Shown here: one piece after another, positions 1-11,434 of the stretch
Position numbering within the stretch: position 1 is the stretch's first letter
Layout: each line of letters starts with the position of its first letter
Assembly: GCA_039881045.1 (NCBI GenBank)
Contig: JAYWVB010000025.1
Coordinates: 1-64,000, forward strand
Source: Chaetomium olivaceum
Lineage: Eukaryota > Ascomycota > Sordariomycetes > Sordariales > Chaetomiaceae
Length of the DNA stretch: 64,000 bases
Direction of reading: 5' to 3'
Program-made: the position numbers and the translations under genes
Notes under the pieces: model-generated
Database searches by the model: none
What the model was told of the DNA's origin: nothing
What the model saw: only the letters and a program-made list of their open reading frames with translations

Positions 1-3000
1 GCCCCTCCGCCTCTCGCCCGGCACACATCTCCAGGTAAGTTGGTTAGACATGAGAGTTACCTCTCGATGCAGGAGATAAGCGACAACGCGAGCCACAGCA
101 ATCACGACATGCCACACATACCGCCTCATCAACATTGCCAGCCATGTTGGCATCGACTCAACTTGACTCGCATGGGGAACGGGGCAACTGTCTCGGCATA
201 AACTTGCCTTGGAGGCTCGAGGCTGGACAGGGCGAACAGGGCGAACACAGCGATCGTCACCTGGTCGGAATCCTCAACAGTACACCCTCGCCCCGAGGCT
301 CCGTTGACCACCAACACACTTCGTTGGGCACGATAGTGCTCGGGCCGACCGGTCACCACGCGCCTGAGTGGTCAGACAGCCCACTCAAACGCCAAAGCTC
401 GCACCAGAGGTCATGGTCTTCCCACATTGGTCGACGCGCATCTTTCCTCTGCATCGTCTTGCAGACCACTCGACACACACGACGCAGCGGGCGGCGACAG
501 CGATGGAAGGACAGCTGGCTCCCGTGGATCAGATGCGGCTCCATGTCGCAGGGACTCGCATGATAGCGGGGAAGCTCAAACGCGTGGTGTGAGCAGCAGC
601 GGGGTCATGGTTTCCACGAGGCTCGCGTATCTCGCTGCTGACTGCCTGCGTCTGCACAAGCAAATGCGGCTGATCTCGAGAGCGCCGCAGCTCAGCAGCA
701 TCACGGTCGGCGGCACGCGCGGATTCTGAGATTCTCGAGGCGTGCCATTGCAAGCTGGCAGTTTGCGCTGGCCATGCCAATACTGCCGTCAATTGAGCCC
801 GCATGAAGAGCCGGCGAATGCGGAAGCAGAATCACCTTGCTCCCCTCACGAGATGGCCGGAGGAGTGGGCTAGCCTGTCTGCAGTGATGCGTTGGCACTC
901 TGTCTGCTGCTCCCTGGGCCCCTGTAAATGTTGCAGGCTAGCCGTGGTTGGATGTTGTTGGGGGTCGTGATAGGTCCGAATGCCCTCGTCTGCCCCGCTG
1001 AGACCCCCCCATCAAGCAGCAGAAACAAGAAAGCGGCACCAGTCAACAGCGGTGTGCAACGCAGGCTGGCGGGTCTGACCTATAGGAGAGCCGGAAGGTG
1101 TCTGCCAGCTCAGCGCCGCCTTAATGTGACAGGTCGTCAACACGCCGGCCGGCGCTGCATCGTGAGAATTCGCGCGCGGATTGGTGAGTGAAAGTGCAGG
1201 AAAACGCGGGAGAAGCGGGCGGAAACATTGTGATGAGCAAGCGCCGAGAAGGAAGCGGGGCTCACTCTCATTTGCAAACCTGGGAAAAAAGCTCGTGGAA
1301 TTGCAAGGGGGAAGCGACGACCAGGGAGAATGCCCCAGGATTAAAAACCCGACTTCCCCGTCTCTTGCCCAACTGGCTGCTCTTCCCCTCTAGATTTCCA
1401 AACCAGAGCCCAACGACCCGCAAACATTTCGGCCCAACACGAAAAACCCCTCGAATCCGGACTTTCCTCCCTAAGCCTGTTGCTCTCTGACACCCCTCTT
1501 GGCCTTGTTGCCCTTCTTATACGCCAATTACCCGCCACCTGTTCATCCATCTGTCTTGCTTCCTGATCCAGGCCACGCACCCCAGACCCCAGACTTTTTC
1601 TGCTTCATCACGCCCCAAAAAAAGAGGATTCAACCTGTTGTACGGCAGCATTCCTTGCAGCACGACATCAGTTCAGTCCAGGATTTCCATCTGCCACAAG
1701 GATTCGGACACGCGGGAGCCCCGTTGCTGTCTGCCCCTCGGAATCGAGCAATCAGCTTGCTCTTGAATGCCTCCAGGAATGTCTTCCATGGTTATCGGAC
1801 TGAGACCATGACCGGCTACAACCACATTGAACTGGACGAGGTTCACACCCCCTCGAGGTATTTTGCTTTGCTTTCATACTGTTGTCCTGGGAGGTCCATT
1901 GTGCATTTTTGGCGTTTTGCTTTTCATGTTGCGAATCAAATCATGTCTTTTCCTATCTGTCGACTCGGGAGGTCCACCTCAGTGAGGCAAGCCTGAACGG
2001 TCATCTGGCGACAAATTCACCAAGGACAGCCACAAGGAGCCATTGAGGATTATGCGCTGCATTTCACCAGGAGCCCACACATGCCCGGACGCTGGTTTCC
2101 ATGGACTGCCATGCGCAAACTACCCATGCTGGACCCGACTCGACCGAGTCGCGGAACAAGAACAACCAACCAGTCTCTGACTTGGAAGGTTGCTTCTCAA
2201 CGTTATTGTCATCACAAAGCTCTTTGAGCTCTTATACAGTAAGTATCACCAACTTGGCCGGACTTTGAGGACTTCGACAACCATCTCAGCTTTCTGGTTT
2301 TCTTTTCTTTCATGGACACCGCAATCAGTGCATTCAAACCGCAACAGCCTTGGTCAGAGGACAGGACGCCAAATGGATTTTCATTGCTCACTGGTCTTCC
2401 TGTGGATGATATCGCTTTCTTTCAGCTTAACTGGAGAGGACTGGAACCAGACAACTCGACAAAGTGGACATGGTCTCGCAACCCCCCCTGATGGACTTTT
2501 TCTCTCTCGCCACCTGGGTTTTCTCCTTTTCTCGTACATGGACGCCCTGACAGCTACATAACTGGATACACCTGGCCCATTTTGACAACAATTTACCTTG
2601 TTTCGATCTCCTGGACGCTGTCCATCCATGCACGGATTGATGCCTGTCTTGACGACTTTACGACACATTCACCCTTCTGGAGTTTGAACCGAGAGCTCGG
2701 TTGAGCTAATCAATCTCGCTCGACCATGCACGAAATGCCCTTGGATCGCCCCAATTTATCACAGGCCCCTGGAACGGATTGCCCTTGATCATGACCGGAC
2801 TTTTCTTTTCTGGCTTCTAGCCCGCCAATGCGTTGTTTTTTTTCCATGCCGGAACTCGACACCACGCTCAGTTTGGTTTGTGACCATCCCCTGTGACAAG
2901 CCGTAGTGCTCTCCACTAACACTCCGCGCCACAGGAAACAAAGTTGTGCCCATCTGATGCCATTTCCTTGGTCTTTCCTCAGACTTGCATCATGCCAAAG

Positions 3001-3056
3001 AGTGGTTGAACAGCACACTAACTCTACCCAGCGAATACAGCTTTGCTCAGCCCAAC
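1..3056. other. Long non-coding leader/promoter upstream of the C2H2 gene
   Basis: No open frame here shows domain content or coding-like composition; the short frames look random. The right half looks like a transcribed leader: there are donor-like sites (GTAAGTATC near 2239) and acceptor-like polypyrimidine-AG sites (near 2820 and at 2972-2982). A 5' UTR with introns is therefore plausible, but this is inference without transcript data. The left half (1-1500) shows nothing recognisable. Confidence 0.4.
2992..3009 (+). promoter_or_regulatory. Short upstream ORF before the C2H2 start
   Basis: An ATG followed by four sense codons and TGA (peptide MPKSG) lies 47 bases before the main ATG at 3057 and just after an acceptor-like TCTTTCCTCAG. 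If the leader is transcribed, this uORF would be read first and could dampen translation of the regulator. Function is inferred from position only. Confidence 0.35.
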
Positions 3057-4930
3057 ATGCTTCCCTCCAATGCTTCCGGGATGTTTTCCTTTTGTCAAAC
3101 AGGACCAGCGGACCTGGCGGGTTCGTCCTGGGACGCGACAGTTGAAGGATCACAGAACTTCCCTGAGCTCGCAGATGCTGCGGACTACTACACTGGAGAA
3201 ACCGAGGATTTTGTTCTTCCCTTTGGCCAGAACACACCTAAACCGGACCACCTGGATGCCGCGGATGACTTTCAGGCCAGGTGGGCTCCTTCCGTCGCAG
3301 TCGAGAGCAAGGCTCTGAAGGCGGAGCCCATGCGGAGAGGCACTTCGCGCAGCTCCACGGGGAGCCACAAGAACCGGAGCACCAAGATCTCCGCCCAGTC
3401 AGTCAAGAAGAACCGCTCAAGGATCCAGAACATTCTGTCACAGACGTCTTCGCAGATGTCCAAGCTTGACATGTCAGGTAATGCCTACACTCAGGGCCGC
3501 ATCATGGACGTTCAGCAATACCTTGCTCAGGACCTGGACACACTCTCTGTCTCGCCTCAGGTGAACGGCGCTGCCTTCTACCAAGGGCTCGTGGGTTTCG
3601 CGGATGGACTTCCCTATGCTGGAGACCTCGGCGCTGCCATGGCCCAGCACGTGAACCCCCAGATCTTCGATGCCGGCCTCATCGCCGCTTCCCCGCACTC
3701 TTGGGGCTCGCTGAGCCCTGTTGACTCGCGCTTGTCTTCTCCCGGACTGCAGGACGGCTCAGACGATGTCTGGTCTGCCGCACACTCGGCCTCTTCGCCC
3801 GCCGACAGCCAGAGCTCCAACTCGCCTGCGCTACAAGGCCAGTCACCTAGGTAAGCCATGCTCTCCAGCTTCAGGTTAACGCAGTATTTCTTACGCATTC
3901 GCTGCCTCAGGTTGAGCCGCAAGCTGGATGCCTCGCAATATGTCACCACTGAGGACCTGCACGGAAACATGGTCCCAGCCATGGGCGAGGATGGCTTTGC
4001 CCTGCCCCACTCTGCCTTCGGCTCCCGCCGGATGAGCGGCGAGGGCGAGTCTGCCCGGGACCACTACCTCTACAAGAACGCCTTCCCCCACGCCGACGGC
4101 CTCTTCCACTGCCCCTGGGAGGGCCAGGCGAGCTGCAACCACAAGCCCGAGAAGCTCAAGTGCAACTACGAGTAAGAACGATTGCCTTGCCCAGCCCATG
4201 ACTCCAGCAACTGACCCCCCATTGCAGCAAATTTGTCGACTCTCACCTCAAGCCTTACCGCTGCAAGGTTGAGGGCTGCCAGAATGCCCGGTTTTCTTCT
4301 ACTGCCTGCCTTCTCCGCCATGAGCGTGAGGCCCACGCCATGCACGGCCACGGGGAGAAGCCTTACCTGTGCACCTACGAGGGCTGTGAGCGCTCCATCG
4401 CCGGCCACGGTTTCCCCCGGCAATGGAACCTCCGGGACCACATGAGGCGCGTCCACAACGACAATGGCACCGCTGCTCAGCCCGCCTCTCCTCCCCTTCG
4501 GGGGCTACCGCGTCGAGGGGCCGCAAGAGGAAGAGCGACGCCGGCGAGAAGCAGTCCAGCCAGGAGAAGCCCAGCTCTCGGAAGTCGTCCAAGGCTGCGG
4601 TGGAGTCGGTCGCCCAGGTTCAGAAGCAGCCCGAGCCCGTCGCCCACCCCGAGCTTGACCAGTGGTACGAGCACCAGAAGTCGCTCCAGAGTTTCATCCA
4701 GGGATGCGTCCAGCCGGACGACGCGCAGACTCTCCAGTACATCAAGGATGCCCAGGAGCACCTCAACGCCATGGGGAAGATCTCGCACGGCCTTATCCAG
4801 GGATCCCGCCGCTCGTGGAGGGGTTGAATACCGTAAGCTCCCTCTATATTCCATGGCTCGCATGACATCTCGCTAATGCGCATTGCAGTATGAACCCATT
4901 TACCATCTAGACACGCTGTGTTGGATGTGA
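3057..4930 (+). CDS. C2H2 zinc-finger transcription factor
   Basis: A nuclear regulator of about 567 residues. The start is the first ATG of the open frame. Exons are about 3057-3850, 3911-4171, 4228-4832 and 4889-4930, with canonical GTAAG donors and CAG acceptors. The N-terminal half is Ser/Pro-rich and acidic (activation-like), with a basic stretch around residues 110-140. A zinc-finger block follows: a divergent first finger (FHCPWEG), then YRCKVEGC...RHEREAH and YLCTYEGC...RDHMRRVH, both C-x4-C...H-x4-H. A Lys/Arg-rich tail and a conserved-looking helical end follow. The frame changes twice, near 4490-4500 and near 4800-4810. Each change equals one missing base in a C or G run; allowing for both makes the last intron (4833-4888) splice in phase to a short final exon. 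The DNA target is unknown. The zinc-finger call is firm; the family name is not recognised. Confidence 0.85.
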
Positions 4931-6150
4931 CGGTCTGCAAGTGCAGATTCCCTTGCCACGACCTAGGCGTCTCCAAGACGCCCTTTGGACAGTGAGGAGA
5001 CACGATCTCGCGGCCTACCATGGCCGCGTCCCAACACGGCAACCAGCCGTACCCCGGATGGACTGTCGAGCCGACACCCGGGACTTTGTCTGGCCCTGAA
5101 TGTGGATGGGTCGAGACCGGAGTATGCCACTCGGAGACTTGCATGGCGAGATACCAGTGTGCTACACTCTTGTTAGACTGGTCAGTTGGACCGAGAGGAG
5201 TGGGTGGAGGCGGAGGAAAGGACAAAAAAAAAAAGGAGTGAGAAAGGTACAAAAAAGTAAAAGGAACCATAAATTGGTTTCCTGATGGTATAGCCACGTC
5301 TATGATACGGGGCAATTGGGAGGAAGGCTACGGGTTACGACTTCACACGAATGATGACTTTCCTTTGTTTGGGTCTTTCTGGGTTTGGATTTGGGTTTGG
5401 GTTTGGGATTAGGATATCGGGGTTGCAGATAGAATATTTGGAATTTTGGTTCTTGATTTACTGGATACTGGACACTTGGCGTTTGGTGGGAGAAGACATT
5501 GTAGCCTCAAGGCAGCACATAACAAAACATGAGCAATTCTGACAGTTATTCTGAGACTGGCTGTGGGCTCTTAACCCCATGGGTTGGGGATGCTGGTGAC
5601 GTTGAATGTGTTGGTGGTGTGGGAGACATGGAAGACGCCGATGGATGGGGATCGAGTAACCCCTGACAGGGACTGGGTGCGCTGTAAAAGCAGAGGGTTT
5701 TTAACAAGAACAGTGGAGGGCCGGTAGGTAGTGGACTGATGACTGCTGGCAGTGTTCCGGTAGTTACTCGTTCGAGAAATGAGATGGCGAGTGGCAATGG
5801 GTTCACCGTGTCACTGCCAGCACCAACAATCTAAAGCGAGAACTCAGGTCAGGATCTGCCCTAACATTATCCTATCTACCTATCTACTTTTTTTCCTCTA
5901 ACCAACCCCTTTTCACGCACCAAACACACCGACAAACCCCCGCTCCCCATCACCAGACAGGAAGCAACAAGAACTGAACCCCCCTTCTTCAACCACCCCT
6001 TCCATCACATCACATACCACCCACCCCCCCCCCCCAACCCATCACCCCCAACCCGTCATCCCCCCCCCTCAGCCAACCAGGGGGCCACCCCCCACCGTAG
6101 CTTAACAGGAGCGATTAGGTGACTAGGCAATTAAAAAAGTTGACTTTTTT
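4931..6150. other. Intergenic region between convergent genes
   Basis: This is the 3' space between the C2H2 gene and the isochorismatase-like gene. It has a poly-A run near 5224-5234, a TTTGGG tandem at 5381-5412, and C-rich tracts at about 6000-6075. No coding signal or RNA gene was seen. Confidence 0.6.
5381..5412 (+). repeat. TTTGGG short tandem ending in ATTAGG
   Basis: Three to four imperfect TTTGGG units are followed by ATTAGG. The units resemble degenerate telomere-type hexamers (TTAGGG) but are too few and too variable to be more than a microsatellite in a 3' flank. Confidence 0.5.
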
Positions 6151-7410
6151 TTAGCGAGGCAGATCCTCGCCCGTGAGGATCTCGCCCGTCTCGATGGCGG
6201 CCCGGTGGGCGCGCGCCACCATGCCGTACGCCGGCATGTACCGGTCGATGAAGGGGAAGACCTCGGCGGCGCCGGGCGTGTGCCGCCAGTCGCGCATCAG
6301 GTCGCAGATGATGGCGAAGAGCGACACCACGTTCACGCCGGCGCGCATCATTTGGTCGTTGGCGATGTCGCGGATCTGGGTTTGGGGGTTTAGTTTGTTT
6401 AGTTTTGGTTTTGGTTTGGTTTGGTTTGGTTTGTTTTGTGTGGGTAGAGGTGGGGGGGGTGGTTTGAAGGGGGGTTGGGGGTTGGTTAGGGGTGGTGGGT
6501 GGTGAGTAGGGGTGGTCAAGGAGGAAGGGGGTGTGTTTTGAACGGGGATGGCGTAGATTGTTTTGTTTTGAGGAGGTTGTGGGAAGGGGCGGTTGAAGAG
6601 AGAGTGTGGCTAGGAAAGGAAAAAGGGGGCAGGGGGAGCTGGTACTGACCTCCTTGGTGGTGGTGCCGCTGGCCTCGAGGTTGGCCCAGACGGAGTAGCC
6701 CTCGGCGCGGAGCGAGCGGGCAAGGAAGGCAGTGCCTTGGTTTACGGTCAGTACCTTGCTCAGATGCGTCGACGGGTGGGAGTGCACATAACATCGGTCA
6801 CAATGCCGGCAATGATGATCTGGGTGCGGTTGGTGGCCTTGATGGCGTTGCGGAACTCCTCATTGTCCCACGCATTGACCTCGCCCTCGCGCTTGATGAG
6901 AGGGGCGTCAGGGTACATCTCGAGGATCTCCTGGGGGAGGATGCCGTTGGGGCCTAGTCGCAAAGTTAGCGGGCCCCGGAAGCCACAGAATGGTAGGGTG
7001 ACACAAACCAATCTCGGTCGAGGTCGTCATGATAACGGGCAGATCCTTGAACAGGGTGCCGAGGCTGGCATGGGCCATCATGCTATCGCGGTAGAGGGTG
7101 GCATCTGGGATAGGGTTAGCAATGGATCGGCAAAGCCTCGAGCGAGCTGCTGCGTACCCCAGTCGCGGGCCACGCTGTAGAGACCCTCCTGCATGTCGAG
7201 AATCACGAGCACCTAGGCAAGTTAGTGAGAGCGTCTCGGGAGGGTGGCGGCAGCAACCATACGGAGTTGTTCTTGTCGAGCCTCTCGAACGGGAAGCCTG
7301 TGCTTGAGTTAGCCATGTACTTGCCACGAGCTGACGTGGTGTTTCTCACTGTCAGCGATGGCGGTGCCGACCATGAGGCCGGCAGAGAGCAGGGCGGAGG
7401 CGAACTTCAT
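6151..7410 (-). CDS. Secreted isochorismatase-family cysteine hydrolase
   Basis: A cysteine hydrolase of the isochorismatase/YcaC fold with about seven exons. The start at 7410 opens a clear signal peptide (MKFASALLSAGLMVG..), so the product should enter the secretory route. Exons are about 7350-7410, 7263-7297, 7158-7212, 7009-7104, 6793-6953, then two more ending at the TAA at 6151. The triad Asp is in VLVILDMQEGL and the Lys in LIKREGEVNAWDN. The Cys normally follows the VTDV segment. Here the frame reads VTDVMC and then stops, and no donor/acceptor pair joins in phase to the next exon (GTAFLARSLR). The Cys codon may therefore fall in or out of the mature message, or a base is missing near 6792. 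The rest (EGYSVWANLEASGTTT, RDIANDQM) is typical. The substrate cannot be told; related enzymes act on isochorismate, nicotinamide-like or unknown amides. Confidence 0.82.
6402..6438 (+). repeat. GTTTG-type microsatellite in an intron
   Basis: Repeated TTTGG units lie in the last intron of the isochorismatase-like gene, followed by a long T/G-rich tract. It is simple sequence without coding content. Confidence 0.6.
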
Positions 7411-9449
7411 GTTGACTAGTCGAGGAAGTGTGCTTGTGGTAGTTGGCTTGAGCTCTGCTGCTGATGGATGGCTGCTGTGACCTGGTTCCGGGAAGCAGAA
7501 GTGCGTTGTCGATGGCCCCTTATATACACAATCTTCCAGTCCCCCTCCCGCCCCCTCCCCTCCAGTCCTCTTCCGGTCCTATCCACATTCACATCACAAG
7601 TGATGGCGGTCGAGAACTGGGCCGTCCCTTAGCTGCATCGCGAACCCCATCCGATCCAGGCATCCAGTTCATCCAGACCATCCAGGCCATGCCACAAACG
7701 AGAGATCTCCGCCGAAGAATCGCCTTCATCCCCCTTCTTCCTTCCCGTTCCGCCGTATTTCCGCCGCCACTCCCCCCATTACCCCAGCAATCGCATCAAA
7801 TCCTGAGCCATGAGCGTGTCGTACATGGTAGTTCAGCATTGGCTAATCACTGCTCATCCAAGTCATCCATCACAAATGGGGGCCCATCGCCGTGTTGATG
7901 TCGCAGTCACTATGGGGCACGGGCTGCAGCTGTACCGAAGCGAGACCGCCATGATCGCCGGTGCAAACCCCCCGTGTTGGGCGAGGCTGGCGATATTTTC
8001 GCTCTTTCCCACCAAGCATTACGTAGTTTTGGTGCTGCAAAAGGCGGCAACCGACGTTGTAAGGAGCGGGCCGACATGAAGGTGCATGACTAAGTCAGCG
8101 ATTTGTTTCTCCACGAAAACAGCCTTGGCGTATGTTAGCGGTGGGGTTATGTCAGCGATTGCCAGCGATTGCCAAGCGCTCTCCGCAATGGTCAAATGCT
8201 ATCCAAGCGCTGATGGAACGTGCTTCGAGATGGCTGATTCAGCGCCCTGGTTGGGTTCCGGGCCTGTTTTTCCCGGCGTGGTCTTGGCGCTTCGTATTAC
8301 ACGAATCTTTGCAAGCTTCACGCACCTATCCTGCTATCTGAGCGTTGCTAGGTTGAAGAACAAACGTGTAACTATATTGCTCTTTTATTAGCCGGTTCCT
8401 ATCCGTACGAGAAGGTCCAGTGAAAATGATGACCAGCCGTAACCCTTCAGATTACGATGATCTTATTTATCAACATAGGTAGTTAAGGCATGCTGCTCGC
8501 TGGAAATGAAACCGAGGGCTCGAACACCCCCACTCCCCAACTCCCCGTTACGGTCCCCCACTTCCCGTTCCCTTGAACCATTCTCGCCAAGAGTTGCCCT
8601 CGATGAGGAACACTCGAGGTTGATGAGAATCGCACCTTGATCTATCTCCCTTCTTTCTTCAAACAACCTTTTTAAAATGTTTTTGACGTCATGATCCACA
8701 AGTATCGCTCACAAGCGTTGCCAAGATGGGGCTGCGCAGGAGATGCGACATGTGTGAGAACTTGTGAAGGTCTCTGAAACGCAGGCAGCTCCTGTGTTGA
8801 CTGAGTGGCTGCTTCAGCTTTCAGCTGAATGTTTCGCCCTGCGCCAACCAGCAGTGAATGCTCCGATCGGCGTGAGTTCGCTGGGATGATATTCCCCGCC
8901 ACTGTTTTGGACGGCAGCAACTTTGAAACAAACACGCTCGGGACAAAACGTTCGTTGGAATAGTTGGGATGGTTGGAACGGCCCCGAGTCAGTTCGCCAA
9001 AGGATCCAACTTGGCTGTCGCTTGTCGCCACTAGACTCGGTTGGACTTAGCCTCGAATTGACAACACTTGTCGAAGTTTTTGAACTCGCGATCCTTCGGA
9101 TCAGTCAATAATAAGTTTTGGAGACCTTCAAGCAAAGAATGCAGCCCTGTTTTTGTCTTTACAGTGCTGCTAAGTGAGCCCTCTCATCCCAACTGCCGGG
9201 CTCACATTGGCCTCTTGTCTCTCAACCTTGCAATTTACCATGAGGCTATCATTTCATTTTGTTTTTTTTTTGCCGGGCCACTGCTAGCTCACAGTGACCT
9301 AGGTCAGACCGAATGTGGGCTTGAGGCTTCCTTGATATCTCGGGCAACCGGTTGCCTCGTCGACCTCAAAATGATGAAGTGGTAAAGCCAAAACACTCAC
9401 GCTCACCTTCGAATTCTGTCTGACCAGATACAGCGGTACGGGACGAGAA
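7411..9449. other. Intergenic region with no supported gene
   Basis: Short frames occur on both strands (for example 8672-9031 minus), but none has a domain, intron support or codon bias. The left 150 bases hold the promoter of the isochorismatase-like gene. Nothing else recognisable was seen. Confidence 0.55.
7519..7528 (-). promoter_or_regulatory. TATA box candidate for the isochorismatase-like gene
   Basis: TGTATATAAGG on the minus strand lies about 110 bases upstream of the ATG at 7410, a sensible distance for a core promoter with a short leader. Sequence match and position are the only evidence. Confidence 0.45.
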
Positions 9450-10619
9450 GTGACAGCCCGAAACAGGATGTCTGGACCATCATCGCCGTGCTTCCAGGCG
9501 AGCGCACAACAACCATCTGCGTCTTTACCGACACACGCTTCGCGGCGGCAGAGGCATCCTCGTCACACCCCCCGCGCCGCTCACCTCGCGACGACCGGCC
9601 TTCAACCGTGCTCGTCCGCCACGCCATCATCAGGACCTCAACTCACCCACCGCCACGTACGAGATGCGCCATATCCGGCAAGGGCATGGGTCTGATGCCA
9701 CGCCCCCATCCCGCGCGGCGAGCAGATCATGGCCAACACGGCCTCGCTCATGGTCGACTTACCGCGCTTCAACGAGCTCACCCGCGAGCAATACACCGCC
9801 CTGCAGTCCACGCGGTAACCCACTGCCCCCCACCACGCCGCCCTGATCCTCGCCCTCTCTCGATGCCCCACCAACTACCTCAAACACCACACCACACACC
9901 GCGCAAGCGCGCGCCGACCTCACGACGCCATAACAACCACCAACAGCTTCGACATCGACCGACGCTTCGGACCCGGACCAATACCACTCCTCTTCGTGCT
10001 CTTCCCCACCATCGCCCGCATGAACCACGACTGCCGGCCCAACGCCGAGTCCGCTACTCCCCGCCCACCCTCGCCCAATACATCCGCGGCGCGGGACATC
10101 GCGGCGGGGAGGAGGTGACCATCAGCTACATCAACGCCGTGATGGTCCGGAAGAAGCGGGTGGGGCGGCTGCGGAAGAACTGGGGGTTTGAGTGTAGCTG
10201 TGCGTTGTGCAAGCTGGAAGGGGCCGGAGGGAGGAGGCGGATAGAAGGGTGGAGCGGATTGGGGAGGTCAGGAGGGAGTGGAGGTCTGGCCTGAACCTGG
10301 ACCTGAATCTGAATCTGAAGAGGGGGGGGGGCTGAGGGGGCGGACGGGGAAGGCGACGCCGGGAGGGGGAGCTGTTGGTGGCGCTGTATGAGATGGAGGG
10401 CTGTGGGGGGTGATGCATGAGGCGTATGGGATGGCGGCGCTGGAGTGGAGCGGGGTGGGGGATGCGTGGAGGCGGAGAGGTTTGCGCGGTTGCGCTGGAG
10501 TGGGGGGTGCCGATGTCGGGGAGGAGGATGAGGAGGTGGAGGAGTTGAGGGCGTTGGCGGAGGATCCGGAGGGGCATTGGAGTTGGCGGAGGAGGTTGGT
10601 GGGTGTGGAGAGGGGATAG
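9450..10619 (+). pseudogene. SET-domain (SMYD-like) gene broken by several frameshifts
   Basis: Pieces of one SET protein lie in correct order but in changing frames: CVFTDTRFA (about 9518), AAHLATTG (9575), SGKGMGL (9678), RGEQIMANTASLMVDL (about 9716-9765), ARMNHDCRPNAE (about 10012-10050), GEEVTISYINAVMVRKKRVG (about 10110-10170), the post-SET motif FECSCALCK (10191) and a C-terminal helical part EAYGMAALEW...LAEDPEGHWSW (10410-10600). NHxC and GEExxxSY are the SET AdoMet/catalytic signatures. At least five frame switches occur in 1.2 kb, in both run and non-run sequence. This is far denser than in the neighbours, so true decay is more likely than sequencing error alone. An intact form would be a lysine methyltransferase. 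No start codon is confidently placed. Confidence 0.7.
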
Positions 10620-11434
10620 GGGAGAGAAGTAGTTATGCATGGGGCTTGAAGAGGGGAACTTGGATAGGAGGGCTGGGAGATCTAGTAATATTTCGTACTC
10701 TTGTATATATCTTGGATGTCGTTCGTACAAGTATGTGTGTCGTTGAACGTCTTGTTCTCCTGGGCGCGCCCTTCCCAGCCTGGTAGGTATGGCGCACATC
10801 ACACTGCCTATTCGGGCAACTTTTCTTCTGATCGACAGCTCATTTCTCCCACTCCACGCGGCGATGGAATTCATCGACAACGGGCGCTTTTGGAACGCTG
10901 ACTTTTGTAAAACCGGTTATTCTCCTAATTACGGACTGCTTCACATGGTAGACCTGGCTTTTAACTGCAACGACTTCCAGGATTTAATGCTATTATTATG
11001 TATGTACTACTGTGTATGTAATTGCGCGTCTGCAGGCAGCAAGCGGCAGCATGCTCGAGTCTGCTACCTGCAAATCAACTGGAAGTCAGCTCCGCAGCCT
11101 TTCCGGTATTCTAGGCGCACATGTGCTTTATTTCAGAGCAGCGAGTAAGATACGAGTGTAAAAAAAATAAAGGGCCCGGTGTTGACTCCCAATGTTATTT
11201 CTCATCCCCCTCTGTTTCTGTCAAAATGTTGAGAGATCCAAGGCCTGCCCTGCCCGTTGGAGGAAGCGACAAAGTGGAGTGCGGGGTACAGTGATGTCAG
11301 TGCCTAGAACCGCCCACGCTCCTCCATCCCACTGAATTCAGCCCCCGTTGTCCCACCCATCGACTCCTGTCTCCTTTCCAAGTGCAGCCTCACCAGACTG
11401 CATCGCAAAATAATACACCCCCAAAGCCAGCACC
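10620..11434. other. Intergenic/promoter region of the DUF1760 gene
   Basis: No supported gene. The right end is CT-rich and runs into CACCATGG at 11432-11439. There is an A-rich run followed by AATAAA at about 11160-11172. Nothing else was recognised. Confidence 0.5.

Noticed and set aside
5381..5412. Telomere-like repeat
   Set aside because: Only three or four TTTGGG units with variants, flanked by ordinary genes; a microsatellite, not a telomere.
8463..9031. Two minus-strand frames of 78 and 119 codons
   Set aside because: No introns, domain or codon bias; not enough to call a gene.
10131..10880. 249-codon minus-strand frame
   Set aside because: Lies opposite the SET-domain gene fragments and is low-complexity Ser/Pro; better explained as a shadow.
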